Below are positions 1 to 9,000 of a DNA stretch of 64,000 nucleotides, one piece after another; within the stretch, counting starts at the first letter, position 1; each line of letters opens with the position of its first letter. The DNA lies in assembly GCF_002165305.2 (NCBI RefSeq), contig NZ_CP032286.1, positions 2,480,001-2,544,000 on the forward strand, given 5' to 3'. The notes beneath the pieces are model-generated. The model did not search any database. It saw only the letters and a list, made by a program, of their open reading frames with translations, and was not told the origin of the DNA. Both the position numbers and the translations under genes were made by a program. This DNA is from Acinetobacter sp. WCHA55 (GTDB lineage Bacteria; Pseudomonadota; Gammaproteobacteria; Pseudomonadales; Moraxellaceae).

Positions 1-966
1 CGTGATCAGGTTTTCTTCAAACAATCAGACGTCAAAATGCATATGCCTGTACACATCCCAGGCTATACCGATTTCTATTCATCTAAAGAACATGCCACCA
101 ATGTCGGTTGCATGTTCCGTGACCCGAAAAATGCGCTGCTGCCCAACTGGTCAGAACTCCCAGTTGGTTATAACGGTCGTGCCAGTTCGGTCATTGTGAG
201 TGGTACAGACATTGTCCGCCCATCAGGACAAATCAAACTGCCAGATTCAGAACGCCCTGTATTTTCTGCTTGTCGTAAACTCGACTTTGAACTGGAAACT
301 GGATTTATCGTAGGCAAGTCAAGTCAGCTGGGTCAACCTGTTCCAATTGAAAACGCTTGGGATCATATTTTCGGTATGGTGCTATTTAATGACTGGTCTG
401 CACGTGACTTGCAACAATGGGAATATGTACCACTTGGCCCGTTTAACGCCAAAACTTTTGCGTCGTCTATTTCACCTTGGATTGTGACGCTGGAAGCACT
501 TGAGCCATTTAAAACCAGTTCACCTGAACAAGAGCCGAAACCTTTGGCTTATCTGCGTGAAGACAACAGCAGCAATAGTTATGACATTCATCTTTCGGTT
601 GAAATTCAGCCCGAAAATAACAACCAGAGCGATGTAATCTGCACAACCAACTTTAAATATATGTACTGGTCCATGGCTCAGCAGTTAACTCATCATACGA
701 TTGCGGGCTGTAACTTGCAGGTCGGTGATTTGATGGGTTCAGGGACCATTTCAGGACCAACCCCAGATGCTTATGGTTCATTGCTCGAAATCACATGGAA
801 TGCCACCAAACCTTTAATGCTATCAAATGGTGAACAGCGTAACTTTATCCAAGACGGCGATACCGTCATTATGAAAGGCTACTGCGAAAAAGATGATTTA
901 CGGATTGGCTTTGGTGAAGTCAGCGGCAAAATTCTGCCAGCAGTAGATTTTGGTTTTAGCCAATAA
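1..966 (+). CDS. fahA: Fumarylacetoacetase, C-terminal part (5' end outside window)
   Basis: The reading frame is open from base 1 and ends at TAA 964-966, so the gene starts upstream of the window; about 321 residues are visible. Fumarylacetoacetase hydrolyses fumarylacetoacetate to fumarate and acetoacetate, the last step of tyrosine/homogentisate breakdown, in the cytoplasm. Visible FAH-family landmarks are HIPGYTDFYSSKEHA near the beginning (metal and substrate loop), the acidic ELETGFIVG stretch, NDWSARDLQQWEYVPLGPF (metal aspartate and active-site region) and GSGTISGP. The next gene, 21 bases downstream, is maleylacetoacetate isomerase, the preceding pathway step, which supports the call and suggests one transcript. 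An internal ATG at 37 is not the true start, because the FAH fold continues upstream of it. Confidence 0.95.
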   Translation, partial: RDQVFFKQSDVKMHMPVHIPGYTDFYSSKEHATNVGCMFRDPKNALLPNWSELPVGYNGRASSVIVSGTDIVRPSGQIKLPDSERPVFSACRKLDFELETGFIVGKSSQLGQPVPIENAWDHIFGMVLFNDWSARDLQQWEYVPLGPFNAKTFASSISPWIVTLEALEPFKTSSPEQEPKPLAYLREDNSSNSYDIHLSVEIQPENNNQSDVICTTNFKYMYWSMAQQLTHHTIAGCNLQVGDLMGSGTISGPTPDAYGSLLEITWNATKPLMLSNGEQRNFIQDGDTVIMKGYCEKDDLRIGFGEVSGKILPAVDFGFSQ

Positions 967-987
967 TTGCAGCCTAGGATCTTGCCG

Positions 988-1626
988 ATGAAATTGTATA
1001 CCTATTTTCGTAGTTCTGCGGCTTACCGAGTTCGTATTGCCTTGAATTTAAAAGGTCTGACTGCTGAACATGTACCTGTGCACTTAGTCAATAATGGCGG
1101 TGAACAACATAGTGAAAGCTATCGTGAGATCAATGCGAGTGGGCTCGTGCCCACATGGGCAGAGCAAGACTTTGTTCTGACTCAATCGCTAAGCATTCTT
1201 GAATATTTGGAAGAAAAATTCCCAGACACAGCCCTGCTCCCTCAAGACTTGCAGCAGCGTGCTTTGATCCGTGCATTTAGTTTAAGTATTGCCTGCGACA
1301 TCCATCCACTTAACAACCTACGGGTACTTCAGTACCTAACAGGTACATTGGAAATAAGTGATGCGCAGAAAACAGCTTGGTATAAACACTGGGTTTTAAC
1401 GGGTTTTAAAGCCCTTGAAGCACAACTGGAACAGCCAAATGGCAAATTCTGTTTTGGCAATCAGCCGACCCTCGCAGATTGCTGCCTAATTCCACAGGTT
1501 TATAACGCGCTACGTTTTGATTTTGATTTATCGGACTATCCAAAAATTTGTTCGATCTACGCCCATTGCAACACTTTAGAAGCCTTTCAACACGCTGCAC
1601 CTGAAATGCAACCTGAAGCTACCTAA
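988..1626 (+). CDS. maiA: Maleylacetoacetate isomerase (zeta-class GST)
   Basis: A 212-residue cytoplasmic enzyme that uses glutathione to isomerise 4-maleylacetoacetate to 4-fumarylacetoacetate. The N-terminus MKLYTYFRSSAAYRVRIALN is the zeta-GST thioredoxin-fold start with the SS-x-x-x-RVRIAL glutathione-site motif. The C-terminal half has the all-helical GST fold, with an NGKFCFGNQPTLADCCLIPQ segment typical of the family. I chose ATG 988 rather than the in-frame TTG at 967, because the family begins directly at MKLY and the extension would abut the fah stop. The gene lies between fahA and a VOC protein on the same strand, so it is probably the middle gene of the homogentisate operon. Confidence 0.94.
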   Translation: MKLYTYFRSSAAYRVRIALNLKGLTAEHVPVHLVNNGGEQHSESYREINASGLVPTWAEQDFVLTQSLSILEYLEEKFPDTALLPQDLQQRALIRAFSLSIACDIHPLNNLRVLQYLTGTLEISDAQKTAWYKHWVLTGFKALEAQLEQPNGKFCFGNQPTLADCCLIPQVYNALRFDFDLSDYPKICSIYAHCNTLEAFQHAAPEMQPEAT

Positions 1627-1647
1627 GTTTTTTATAAGGATATAAAA

Positions 1648-2223
1648 ATGACCATTCAAATTGAAAAAATCCATCATGTGGCCTACCGTTGTAAAGATGC
1701 TAAAGAAACCGTGGAATGGTACAAAAAAAATCTAAACATGGATTTCATTCTCGCCTTTGCTGAAGACCATGTCCCTTCAACCAAAGCCTTTGATCCCTAT
1801 ATGCACCTCTTCCTAGATGCAGGTAACGGCAATGTTCTGGCTTTCTTTGAACTGCCAACCCAGCCTGAAATGGGCCGCGATGAAAATACTCCAAAATGGG
1901 TGCAACACATTGCACTTAAAGTCAAAGACCGTGAGGCACTGATTGATGCTAAAGAACACCTAGAAGCCAATGGTATAGAGGTCTTGGGCATTACCAATCA
2001 TGGTATTTTCCACTCAATTTATTTCTTTGATCCAAATGGCCATCGTTTGGAACTGGCCTATGACGATGAAAAAGCGCCACAAAAAATTGCCATGATTACT
2101 GAACAAATGAAATATGACATGCTGGAAGAATGGAGCAAAACCAAACGCGCGCCGCAGCATACGCATTTCCTACATGCAGATGAATTAAGCCATAACTCTC
2201 GTACCGCCAAAGTAGACGCTTAA
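1648..2223 (+). CDS. VOC-superfamily (glyoxalase/dioxygenase-like) protein of the homogentisate operon
   Basis: A 191-residue protein with a vicinal-oxygen-chelate fold. Candidate metal ligands are the His pair in KIHHVAYRC near the start, a central His in WVQHIALKV and the Glu in HRLELAYDDE. The second beta-alpha-beta-beta-beta unit carries the usual FFDPNGHRLEL signature. It starts at ATG 1648, 13 bases after an AAGGA-like ribosome site and 21 bases after the maiA stop, so it is very likely cotranscribed with fahA and maiA. VOC proteins include glyoxalases, extradiol dioxygenases and isomerases. The sequence does not reveal the reaction; a role around aromatic ring-cleavage intermediates is inference from neighbours. 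A terminator follows. Confidence 0.85.
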   Translation: MTIQIEKIHHVAYRCKDAKETVEWYKKNLNMDFILAFAEDHVPSTKAFDPYMHLFLDAGNGNVLAFFELPTQPEMGRDENTPKWVQHIALKVKDREALIDAKEHLEANGIEVLGITNHGIFHSIYFFDPNGHRLELAYDDEKAPQKIAMITEQMKYDMLEEWSKTKRAPQHTHFLHADELSHNSRTAKVDA

Positions 2224-2290
2224 GTCTGGCGAAAGTTGTGCTGATAGTGAATGTCTTAGAGGCAACTTCAACGATACTTTTTAAAAACTC

Positions 2291-2313
2291 AAAGCAGCTT
2301 CGGCTGCTTTTTC
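2291..2313 (+). terminator. Rho-independent terminator after the fahA-maiA-VOC operon
   Basis: AAAGCAGC-TTCG-GCTGCTTT forms a perfect 8-bp stem with a UUCG-type tetraloop, followed by T residues. It is about 70 bases after the VOC stop. An almost identical hairpin recurs at 63651 after the CoA-transferase operon. Confidence 0.85.
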
Positions 2314-2489
2314 TGATTGAAATAGACAGCTATTCTTATGTTAATTAGACACTAAAAGTATCTTAATTCTACCGCCAGTCATCAATAATCACTGTCCTTT
2401 TACTTCACGGCGAATCCTATCTCCATCCTCATCTAAATCAAATTGTTCATGCATGAAACCTGTATATGCATACCTTTAAACTTATAGGT

Positions 2490-3584
2490 TTAAACATCAG
2501 TTAAATAGGCCGAAATTTCATCAGCAGCAGCTCTTGCTGTTCTAGAAACCCCAATAAGTGTTGCGGATGCCATGCCAGTCCATTCCCCATAGCCAACCAA
2601 CCAAAGGTTATTTACTTTTATTGAGCGTCCATCATTCACAGCAACCGTCTGATCAAGCTCTACCACACCAAGACCTCTTAAATGATTAAGTGCAGGGTTA
2701 AATCCTGTACACCAAATCACAGCATCTACCGCTTGAGTTGAACCATCAGCCCAAACAACTGAATGCTTAGCAAATGCTACAAAAGGCTCTCGACTGTGTA
2801 ATACCCCTCGTGTTCTCGCCTCTTTGACACTGTCAATCATGACAATATCACCCAGACCACCAACGGGTTGATCAATCACACGACTTTCCTGTTGGGCTTT
2901 TAAACGTTCAGTTGCCCGAAGAAATAAAACACGCCCATCAACATCATCCGATAAAAATTGAGGTGGTGTTACTGTGACCCAAGTGGTATCTGCAAATTTT
3001 GAGACTTCGGCAAAAATTTGTGCCCCAGAGTTACCGCCCCCAACCACGATCACTTTTTTATTGATAAAAGGCTCTGGATTTAAGTAATGAGCTGAATGTA
3101 TTTGTATCCCTTCAAATCGCTCATGCCCTTCATAATGTGGAATATAAGGTTGACTCCATGTTCCAGTAGCACTGACCACCGCTTTTGCTCGCCAATATTG
3201 ATCACCTGCATACACATCTAAATAGCCATCTTTTTGTTCAATATGATCCACATGTACAGGACGAATGATCGGAAATTGATAGCGTTGCTCGTATGCAGAT
3301 AAGTAGTCAATCACTTCTTTTCGCGTTGGGTAAGTTTGCTCAGTTGTAGGCATCATCCAACCCGACAACGAACTCCAAGTATTAGGAGAAAAAAGACGTA
3401 GTGACTGCCAAGCATGCAGCCATGCACCACCCGCCTGAACTTGGTCGTCCAAAATAACAAATGGAATTTTCTTACGTTTGAGGAAATACGCTGAAGCAAG
3501 GGCTGCCTGACCACCACCAATAATAACTACATCGACTTCCGTTTGTAATTGAGCCAAAGTATTGCTCCTATTCTTTATTGTCAT
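2490..3584 (-). CDS. ArsO-like FAD/NAD(P)-dependent monooxygenase of the ars operon
   Basis: A 364-residue flavoprotein. The N-terminal FAD-binding Rossmann motif is [17 protein letters not shown] (about residues 19-35), a second nucleotide-binding motif is [14 protein letters not shown] (about 180-193), and an FxGxxxH-type FMO fingerprint ([11 protein letters not shown]) lies just before the second. It is the last gene of the leftward arsenic operon, 55 bases after arsH. Flavin monooxygenase-like genes at this position are usually called arsO; their arsenic chemistry is poorly defined, so the substrate is inferred from context only. Alternative readings are a general Baeyer-Villiger/FMO-type oxidase or a thioredoxin-reductase-like protein, but no redox-active CxxC is visible. 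Confidence 0.8.
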   Translation of the reverse strand: MTIKNRSNTLAQLQTEVDVVIIGGGQAALASAYFLKRKKIPFVILDDQVQAGGAWLHAWQSLRLFSPNTWSSLSGWMMPTTEQTYPTRKEVIDYLSAYEQRYQFPIIRPVHVDHIEQKDGYLDVYAGDQYWRAKAVVSATGTWSQPYIPHYEGHERFEGIQIHSAHYLNPEPFINKKVIVVGGGNSGAQIFAEVSKFADTTWVTVTPPQFLSDDVDGRVLFLRATERLKAQQESRVIDQPVGGLGDIVMIDSVKEARTRGVLHSREPFVAFAKHSVVWADGSTQAVDAVIWCTGFNPALNHLRGLGVVELDQTVAVNDGRSIKVNNLWLVGYGEWTGMASATLIGVSRTARAAADEISAYLTDV

Positions 3585-3639
3585 AATCAGAATTTAACGC
3601 CCAGTCTACTCAAAAGACTGGGCTTTGATCATCTAAAAT

Positions 3640-4344
3640 TTATAAGCTGCGCTGATTAACACGCTTAGACAATTCTTCCGCTGACTCTTTTCGTTCTGAA
3701 TAACGATTGGTGAGGTACTGACTCTGCCCACGCGTCAGCAGAGTGAATTTATACAACTCTTCCATGACATCAACAATTCGATCATAGAAGGATGAAGGTT
3801 TCATCCGTCCATCTTCTTCAAACTCTAAAAAAGCTTTAGGAATAGAGGACTGGTTTGGAATGGTGATCATACGCATCCAGCGGCCTAAAATACGCATTTG
3901 ATTGACACTATTAAAAGACTGCGAACCGCCACTCACCTGCATCAAGGCCAAAGTCTTGCCTTGTGTTGCTCGAATCGCACCCCCTGCTAAAGGAATCCAG
4001 TCAATTTGCGATTTAAAAATTGAACTCATGGAGCCATGACGTTCAGGTGAACACCACACCATGCCTTCCGACCATGCCAAAAGCTCATGTAGTTCTTTTA
4101 CCTTTGGATGTTCCATATCTGCATCTTCAGGTAAAGGTAGCCCTTTAGGATGAAAGATTTTTACTTCAGCACCAAACTGCTCCAAGATACGACCAGCTTC
4201 CATCACCGCCAATCGGCTGTATGAACGCTCACGGTTAGAGCCATAGAGCAGCAAAATACGTGGTGAGTGATCTAGCGCTTTGACCTGTACTTTTTCTAAA
4301 GTCGGTTGATCGAGCAGATTCATATCTACATTTGGGAGAGTCAT
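3640..4344 (-). CDS. arsH: ArsH, NADPH-dependent FMN reductase / organoarsenical oxidase
   Basis: A 234-residue flavodoxin-fold protein. The phosphate-binding loop [15 protein letters not shown] (about residues 31-45) and the [19 protein letters not shown] segment match the ArsH branch of NADPH-dependent FMN reductases. Characterised ArsH proteins oxidise trivalent methyl- and aryl-arsenicals to less toxic pentavalent forms and can reduce oxygen to peroxide. The start is five bases after the ACR3 stop, so the two are almost certainly translated from one mRNA. Its presence suggests the operon handles organoarsenicals as well as inorganic arsenic. Confidence 0.93.
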   Translation of the reverse strand: MTLPNVDMNLLDQPTLEKVQVKALDHSPRILLLYGSNRERSYSRLAVMEAGRILEQFGAEVKIFHPKGLPLPEDADMEHPKVKELHELLAWSEGMVWCSPERHGSMSSIFKSQIDWIPLAGGAIRATQGKTLALMQVSGGSQSFNSVNQMRILGRWMRMITIPNQSSIPKAFLEFEEDGRMKPSSFYDRIVDVMEELYKFTLLTRGQSQYLTNRYSERKESAEELSKRVNQRSL

Positions 4345-4349
4345 ATAAA

Positions 4350-5393
4350 TTACACCTCTGCTTTAAAAAACTTTTTTCTAAGCCACAAAGACACGCTCAC
4401 CAAAGCAATCAATACTGGGACTTCAACCAGTGGGCCAATTACAGTAGTAAACGCCACGGGTGAAGCTAAACCAAAAGTCGCAATCGCGACAGCTAAAGCC
4501 AGTTCAAAGTTATTTCCCGCAGCAGTAAAGGAAATTGCTGTGGTTTTAGGATAGTCATTCCCCATCCATTTGCTCATAAAGAAGCTAATGAAAAACATCA
4601 CAATAAAGTAAATCGTCAATGGAATGGCGATACGCAAGACATCCATCGGTAAGCTCACTACATCGTTTCCTTTAAGGCTAAACATCGCCACAATCGTGAA
4701 CAATAAAGCCAGTAAACTCAGCGGACTAATCTTGGGTAAAAAGGTATCTAGATACCAAGCCAAACCTTTAGTACGAACCAAAATAAATCGGGTCATAAAG
4801 CCAAGTAAAAATGGAATTCCTAAATACACCAGTACCGCATGAGTAATCGTCCAGAAATCAACGTTGATCACTTGTCCTGCAATACCGAAATAGGGTGGTA
4901 GGAAAGTCAGGAACAACCAAGCATAGGTACTGAAAAATAAAATCTGGAAGATACTGTTAAAAGCCACCAATGCAGCAACATATTGGTTATCCCCACAGGC
5001 CAAACCATTCCACACCAAGACCATCGCAATACAACGAGCCAGTCCTATCAGGATTAAGCCAGTCATATACTCTGGATAGCTATGTAGAAAAATAATGGCT
5101 AATGCAAACATCAGAACAGGTGCGATGAGCCAGTTTTGCACTAAGGATAACGTCAGTGTTTTCTTATCATTGAATACCTGTGGTAAAGCTGCGTAATCCA
5201 CTTTGGCTAATGGCGGATACATCATCAGAATCAAACCAATCGCAATTGGAATATTGACGGAATCCACACTCATTTTATCCAAAGCCACTGAGGCTTGCGG
5301 AAAGAACACACCGATCGCTATTCCCAATCCCATCGCAATGAAAATCCATAGCGTGAGGTTACGATCTAAAAATGACAGTCTTTGTTGAGCCAT
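4350..5393 (-). CDS. acr3: ACR3-family arsenite efflux permease
   Basis: A 347-residue inner-membrane protein with about ten hydrophobic segments. It exports arsenite, probably using the proton gradient. The ACR3-type motif [19 protein letters not shown] in the middle contains the conserved functional Cys, and [20 protein letters not shown] lies in the ninth helix region. This is the BART-superfamily ACR3 type, not the ArsB/NhaD type. I chose the ATG at 5393 ([10 protein letters not shown]), seven bases after the arsC stop and preceded by a GAG ribosome site, over an upstream in-frame start that would overlap arsC by 35 bases. It is the pump of the operon. Confidence 0.94.
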   Translation of the reverse strand: MAQQRLSFLDRNLTLWIFIAMGLGIAIGVFFPQASVALDKMSVDSVNIPIAIGLILMMYPPLAKVDYAALPQVFNDKKTLTLSLVQNWLIAPVLMFALAIIFLHSYPEYMTGLILIGLARCIAMVLVWNGLACGDNQYVAALVAFNSIFQILFFSTYAWLFLTFLPPYFGIAGQVINVDFWTITHAVLVYLGIPFLLGFMTRFILVRTKGLAWYLDTFLPKISPLSLLALLFTIVAMFSLKGNDVVSLPMDVLRIAIPLTIYFIVMFFISFFMSKWMGNDYPKTTAISFTAAGNNFELALAVAIATFGLASPVAFTTVIGPLVEVPVLIALVSVSLWLRKKFFKAEV

Positions 5394-5400
5394 GATATTC

Positions 5401-5874
5401 TCATTCAATATCTGAGATGTGATTGATTGCAGCAATCAATTCAAGATGAGACATATGCGCTGTATCCAGAGCCAATAATGCATCTAAGCGACGGTTGATA
5501 TGATCAACGGTAACTTGGAATGCTTTGAGTTTTTCTTCTTTCGATAAATCTAGATGCGAAGGATCTACTAAACCCCAATGTGCTTTGATTGCACCATCTA
5601 AATAAAGTGGGCAAGCTTCCTGAGCTGCTGAATCACAAACTGTAACGACCACATCTGGTTGGTATTGTTCACAGTCATCAATGGTTTTGCTCCACAAACC
5701 ATCTGTTGAAAGACCTAGATTTTCTAAAGTTTCTATGGTCAATGGATGTACTTGCCCTGATGGCTTACTGCCCGCACTGTATGCTTTCCACCCTTCAGGT
5801 GCACCGTTGTTAAAAAGAACTTCTGACAGGATGCTACGGCAACTATTTCCAGTGCACAAAAAAAGGAATTTCAT
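5401..5874 (-). CDS. arsC: Arsenate reductase, low-molecular-weight phosphatase (thioredoxin-coupled) type
   Basis: A 157-residue protein that reduces arsenate to arsenite for export by ACR3. The N-terminal P-loop CTGNSCRS (Cys7-x5-Arg13) is the tyrosine-phosphatase-fold anion site. Two further cysteines in [13 protein letters not shown] occupy the place of the disulfide relay pair of the thioredoxin-coupled family, so the full three-Cys cascade appears present. It lies between arsR (six bases upstream) and acr3 (seven bases downstream). This operon therefore has two unrelated arsenate reductases; the other is the glutaredoxin type at 6259-6693. Confidence 0.93.
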   Translation of the reverse strand: MKFLFLCTGNSCRSILSEVLFNNGAPEGWKAYSAGSKPSGQVHPLTIETLENLGLSTDGLWSKTIDDCEQYQPDVVVTVCDSAAQEACPLYLDGAIKAHWGLVDPSHLDLSKEEKLKAFQVTVDHINRRLDALLALDTAHMSHLELIAAINHISDIE

Positions 5875-5880
5875 ATTGTT

Positions 5881-6201
5881 CTACTCGCAACAACTATTGA
5901 TTTGCTGAAATGATGGGGCAAGTATTGGCTGTAAATCGGCATTTTTGAGGGTATTTAAAACGTCTGTGCACCAAGTCGGTAAATTGGGATTGAGACTGTA
6001 ATAAACCCATTGCCCCTGACGTCGATCTTGCAAAAGACCAGAAGAACGCAGTAAAGCTAAGTGCCGCGATATCTTAGGCTGACTAAGTTTTAGTTTTTCA
6101 GTCAAATCACAGACACACAGCTCATGATTAACCACAACCAACATGACGATATTGAATCGCGTTTCATCAGCCAAACATTTAAAGAAATTGATTTGATCCA
6201 T
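5881..6201 (-). CDS. arsR: ArsR arsenite-responsive repressor
   Basis: A 106-residue winged-helix repressor of the ArsR/SmtB family. The recognition region KLKLSQPKISRHLALLRSSGLL is typical, and the metalloid site ELCVCDL (the CxC motif) precedes the recognition helix. Two more cysteines sit next to the C-terminus (SCCE). The start is taken at ATG 6201 (MDQINFFKCLADETRF), the usual family N-terminus, rather than a TTG at 6234 that would run through a palindromic operator. It probably represses the arsR-arsC-acr3-arsH-arsO unit from the palindrome at 6222-6251. Confidence 0.93.
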   Translation of the reverse strand: MDQINFFKCLADETRFNIVMLVVVNHELCVCDLTEKLKLSQPKISRHLALLRSSGLLQDRRQGQWVYYSLNPNLPTWCTDVLNTLKNADLQPILAPSFQQINSCCE

Positions 6202-6221
6202 ATTTTTACTCACTCGACCAT

Positions 6222-6251
6222 ATGGATATATCAATACTCAAGTATATCCAT
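6222..6251. promoter_or_regulatory. Palindromic candidate ArsR operator
   Basis: ATGGATATA (6222-6230) and TATATCCAT (6243-6251) are perfect 9-bp inverted arms separated by 12 bases, centred about 35 bases before the arsR ATG. The dyad symmetry and position fit an autoregulatory ArsR site overlapping the arsR promoter. Binding by ArsR is inferred. Confidence 0.6.
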
Positions 6252-6258
6252 GAAATTT

Positions 6259-6693
6259 TTATTTCAATCGCTGCCCATTTTCATCCAGTACACGCTCACC
6301 GTCTTCTTTAGAGAAAGCACCCTTTTGCGGAAGTGGCAAAATTTCTAAAATCAATTCTGACGGACGACATAATCGCGTGCCGAACTCAGTGGCTACAAAT
6401 GGACGATTAATCAAAATTGGATATTGAAGCATAAAGTGAAGCAGTTGCTCATCCGTCCAATCCTCGCGGTCCAGCTCTAAATCACAATAAGGGGCAACAT
6501 TCTTACGAATTGCCTCTCTCACTGTTAAACCCGCATCCGCAATCAGCTGAGTGAGCTGACTTTTAGATGGAGGATTTACAAGATATTCAATGATTTCTGG
6601 TTCAATATTGGCATTACGAATTAACGCCAATGTATTGCGTGATGTACCACAATCTGGATTGTGGTAAATCTTAATTTGTGGAGTAGCTGTCAT
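6259..6693 (-). CDS. arsC: Arsenate reductase, glutaredoxin-dependent type
   Basis: A 144-residue ArsC/Spx-fold protein. The catalytic cysteine is in IKIYHNPDCGTSRN (Cys15 from ATG 6693). The arsenate-binding arginines are likely in NRPFVATEFGTRLCRPSE, as in the plasmid R773-type enzyme. It reduces arsenate with glutathione and glutaredoxin. I start it at MTATPQIKIY rather than the upstream ATG at 6759, because the extra 22 residues are not family-like and would be encoded within a large inverted repeat. The stop lies only eight bases from the arsR operator palindrome, so it is either the promoter-proximal gene of the operon or a separate unit. Confidence 0.92.
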   Translation of the reverse strand: MTATPQIKIYHNPDCGTSRNTLALIRNANIEPEIIEYLVNPPSKSQLTQLIADAGLTVREAIRKNVAPYCDLELDREDWTDEQLLHFMLQYPILINRPFVATEFGTRLCRPSELILEILPLPQKGAFSKEDGERVLDENGQRLK

Positions 6694-6711
6694 TTGCTCA
6701 AACTCAATGGC

Positions 6712-6779
6712 ATCTTTAAATACACTTATATATGAATATGTATATATATGCAATTTCATATGTAAGTGTATTTAAAGAT
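6712..6779. repeat. Long AT-rich inverted repeat upstream of the glutaredoxin-type arsC
   Basis: Arms at 6712-6735 and 6756-6779 are 24 bases each, complementary except for one position, and separated by 20 AT-rich bases. The arm contains TTTAAATACACTTA. The repeat ends 18 bases before the chosen arsC start, so it probably contains the promoter or operator. It is unlike the ArsR palindrome at 6222. A remnant of a small mobile element is another reading. Confidence 0.65.
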
Positions 6780-6849
6780 ACTTTCAGGATATATCGTGAT
6801 CTAATGAGCATGTTAAAGTTAAATATGTCCAAGATTTAGAGGTCAAGCT

Positions 6850-6927
6850 ATGGAAACAGTTATGATTACGTTGATCTTAGTTATTATTTTGATTTTACTT
6901 GTCATATTTTATAAAAAGAAAAAATAA
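6850..6927 (+). CDS. Putative 25-residue single-span membrane protein
   Basis: ATG at 6850 is preceded by AGAGGT at 6838-6843 with six-base spacing, an excellent ribosome site. The 25-codon frame starts METVMITLIL, continues through an unbroken run of Ile, Leu and Val, and ends FYKKKK before TAA. That is one transmembrane helix with a positively charged tail, the shape of known bacterial small membrane proteins such as CydX- or KdpF-class subunits, though I recognise no specific family. It stands alone on the plus strand between the ars operon and the GMC gene. Translation is unproven, and a chance AT-rich frame remains possible. Confidence 0.45.
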   Translation: METVMITLILVIILILLVIFYKKKK

Positions 6928-7168
6928 ACTATAGCTTTTCAGTTTATAGATAGAATCCAAAATAACCAAAACCATTGATCGATAAAAAAGTAAGAGAACT
7001 TATCACCCTCTTACCTTAAAAATTAATGAATCATAACCCATCAAATCAACACTATTATTTAACCTTGTAAAACAGTGTCGAAAGGATAATGATCTAAATA
7101 TTGCATTGCTTCGTCTGTATAATTTACCGTATTAAGCACTCTCACTAGCCCAAACCATATCTACCCTT
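6928..7168. other. Intergenic stretch with a possible gene remnant
   Basis: There is no complete gene. On the minus strand at 7059-7145 an open frame encodes about 28 residues reading VLNTVNYTDEAMQYLDHYPF and ending TAA. It looks protein-like and could be the tail of a decayed gene downstream of the GMC oxidoreductase. No start or ribosome site is convincing. Confidence 0.25.
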
Positions 7169-8887
7169 TTAAGTATTAATTAACGCACTGGCTAAATCTC
7201 CACTACCCATCAAGTCAGATACCTGCCCACCCAAAGGCTGACTAAACTGAATACGCTTAATCTTTGAGGCTTTTTCTTCAGAAAACACTGGAATTTGGCT
7301 CATCGCAAATTCAGACAATGCCGTGATGGTTAAAGATGGGTTCACGCCTAGATTACCTGGCACAATCGAACCATCTAATACACGTAAATTTTGATAACCA
7401 AAGACTTGACCCGTAAAGTCTACAACGCCATTCGACGCGTCATTGCCCATCGGGACACCACTCATAATATGCGCTGTCGTTGGCGTTCCCAGTAAAATTT
7501 CGGTGAGTGCAGAACCTGGCTCTCCACCCAATTTTTGTGCAATCAGTTTAGTGGCTTCCTCAGCCGCAGGAAATGACACCGTAAGTGGCGTGTCTCCTTC
7601 TTTTTGCACGGCAGTGATACTATTTTTGAATAGGCGATACCACTTTCTACGCCACTCAAAATGAATAAATGCTTCAGATTTTTGCATTACCAATAAAATG
7701 ATCGAATCTTTGGCTTTCCCCTTATAACGCAGTACTTTAAAGGTTTTTAAGGGATGCAACAGTGTATTGAACACAAACTTCATAAAGCGCATAAAGCCCT
7801 GACCAGTCACCATAGGCACATATGGAATATAAATCCATGAAGCATCTGCACCTTCAGGAAAACGCGTGACTTCAATATTGGTATCTTCGTCAACCGAAAT
7901 AAAGGAGCTGATTGCCACACCATCATCCAGTTTTTTACCCGTATTGTTCACTGTAGTCAGGGTTTCCGAATTCGTCCGAACTTCCTGCCCCAGCAAAGAA
8001 GAAATATTAGGTAAAGTTTTATGCTGATCCCGCATTTTTAATAGCATCGGCACAGTACCCATCACCCCTGCAGATAACACCACCCCACGACTGCGCAAAC
8101 TATACTGACGAACTTGTTTCCCGATAGTTTCTTTGACTATCACTTCGTAACCTGCACTGCCATCTTCATTCAGTGGTGTGATTTTCACCACTTCGCAACT
8201 TGGACGAATTTCAACGCCATTACGCTCAGCAAAATACAAGTAATTTTTCATCAAAGTATTTTTTGCATTGCTGCGGCACCCCAACATACAAGCACCACAA
8301 TAAATACAAGAGTTACGTTCTGGTCCATCTCCATTGAAATATGGATCTTTTGCTAATTTACCTTCTTGACCAACTGCTTGCGAAAAAAATACCCCTGTGT
8401 TGACCGTTTTAAAGGAGTTTGCATATCCAATGTCACTTGCTACTTCTTTTAACGTGTCGTCTGCAATATTGGTATAGCTATTATTCGCCGTACCTAACAT
8501 ACGCTGAGCGAGACCGTAAAAAGGCTTTAAGGTGTCTTTCCAATCTTTACGAATTTTCGTCCATGCCTCGGACTCAAAAACCTCATCAGGTGGAATTAAG
8601 TGCACATTGGCATAAATTTGTGAGCCCCCACCAACGCCTACTCCATGCAAAATGGTGGTTTTACTGGTGAAGGTAAATTGCATTGTGCCTCTGAATCCCA
8701 GTTCAGGCCGCCACAAATAGTTTTTTGTGTCTAAATTGGTGGTGGGAAAATCCTTGTCTTCACGACGTAAACCCTTCTCCAAAATTAGGACTGTATAGCC
8801 TTTTTCACTTAAGCGTAAAGCACTGACCGATCCACCAAACCCTGAGCCAATCACAATTTGATCATAATCAAAATCTTTATTATTCAT
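7169..8887 (-). CDS. GMC-family FAD oxidoreductase (cholesterol-oxidase-like)
   Basis: A 573-residue flavoenzyme. The FAD motif IVIGSGFGGSVSALRLSEKG lies at residues 11-30, the GMC signature HGVGVGGGSQIYANV at 81-95, and the C-terminal DGSIVPGNLGVNPSLTITAL matches the cholesterol-oxidase branch, including the Asn of the active-site pair. Four cysteines at about 194, 197, 200 and 204 (CIYCGACMLGC) form a ferredoxin-like cluster pattern, seen in some alcohol-oxidising GMC proteins. ATG 8887 follows AAAGGAG at good spacing, so upstream in-frame starts are rejected. It is on the same strand as an aldehyde dehydrogenase 113 bases upstream, so an alcohol-to-aldehyde-to-acid pathway is likely. The substrate (sterol, aromatic or long-chain alcohol) is unknown. 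Confidence 0.88.
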   Translation of the reverse strand: MNNKDFDYDQIVIGSGFGGSVSALRLSEKGYTVLILEKGLRREDKDFPTTNLDTKNYLWRPELGFRGTMQFTFTSKTTILHGVGVGGGSQIYANVHLIPPDEVFESEAWTKIRKDWKDTLKPFYGLAQRMLGTANNSYTNIADDTLKEVASDIGYANSFKTVNTGVFFSQAVGQEGKLAKDPYFNGDGPERNSCIYCGACMLGCRSNAKNTLMKNYLYFAERNGVEIRPSCEVVKITPLNEDGSAGYEVIVKETIGKQVRQYSLRSRGVVLSAGVMGTVPMLLKMRDQHKTLPNISSLLGQEVRTNSETLTTVNNTGKKLDDGVAISSFISVDEDTNIEVTRFPEGADASWIYIPYVPMVTGQGFMRFMKFVFNTLLHPLKTFKVLRYKGKAKDSIILLVMQKSEAFIHFEWRRKWYRLFKNSITAVQKEGDTPLTVSFPAAEEATKLIAQKLGGEPGSALTEILLGTPTTAHIMSGVPMGNDASNGVVDFTGQVFGYQNLRVLDGSIVPGNLGVNPSLTITALSEFAMSQIPVFSEEKASKIKRIQFSQPLGGQVSDLMGSGDLASALINT

Positions 8888-9000
8888 TCTATTAACTCCT
8901 TTAATAGTTTTATTTTTCATTTTTAAATACACCAACCCCCTCTCTTCAAAATATCCATCTTGAAGTGAAAGGTGATTTTGAGGTTTTAAATTTTAAGCAC

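Noticed and set aside
2..199. Short frame MIRFSSNNQT... at the window start
   Set aside because: It overlaps the fumarylacetoacetase frame, which shows family motifs. It is a shadow in another frame.
6712..6779. Calling the long inverted repeat a rho-independent terminator
   Set aside because: It is AT-rich, has a 20-base loop and no T run, and lies upstream of arsC rather than after a gene.
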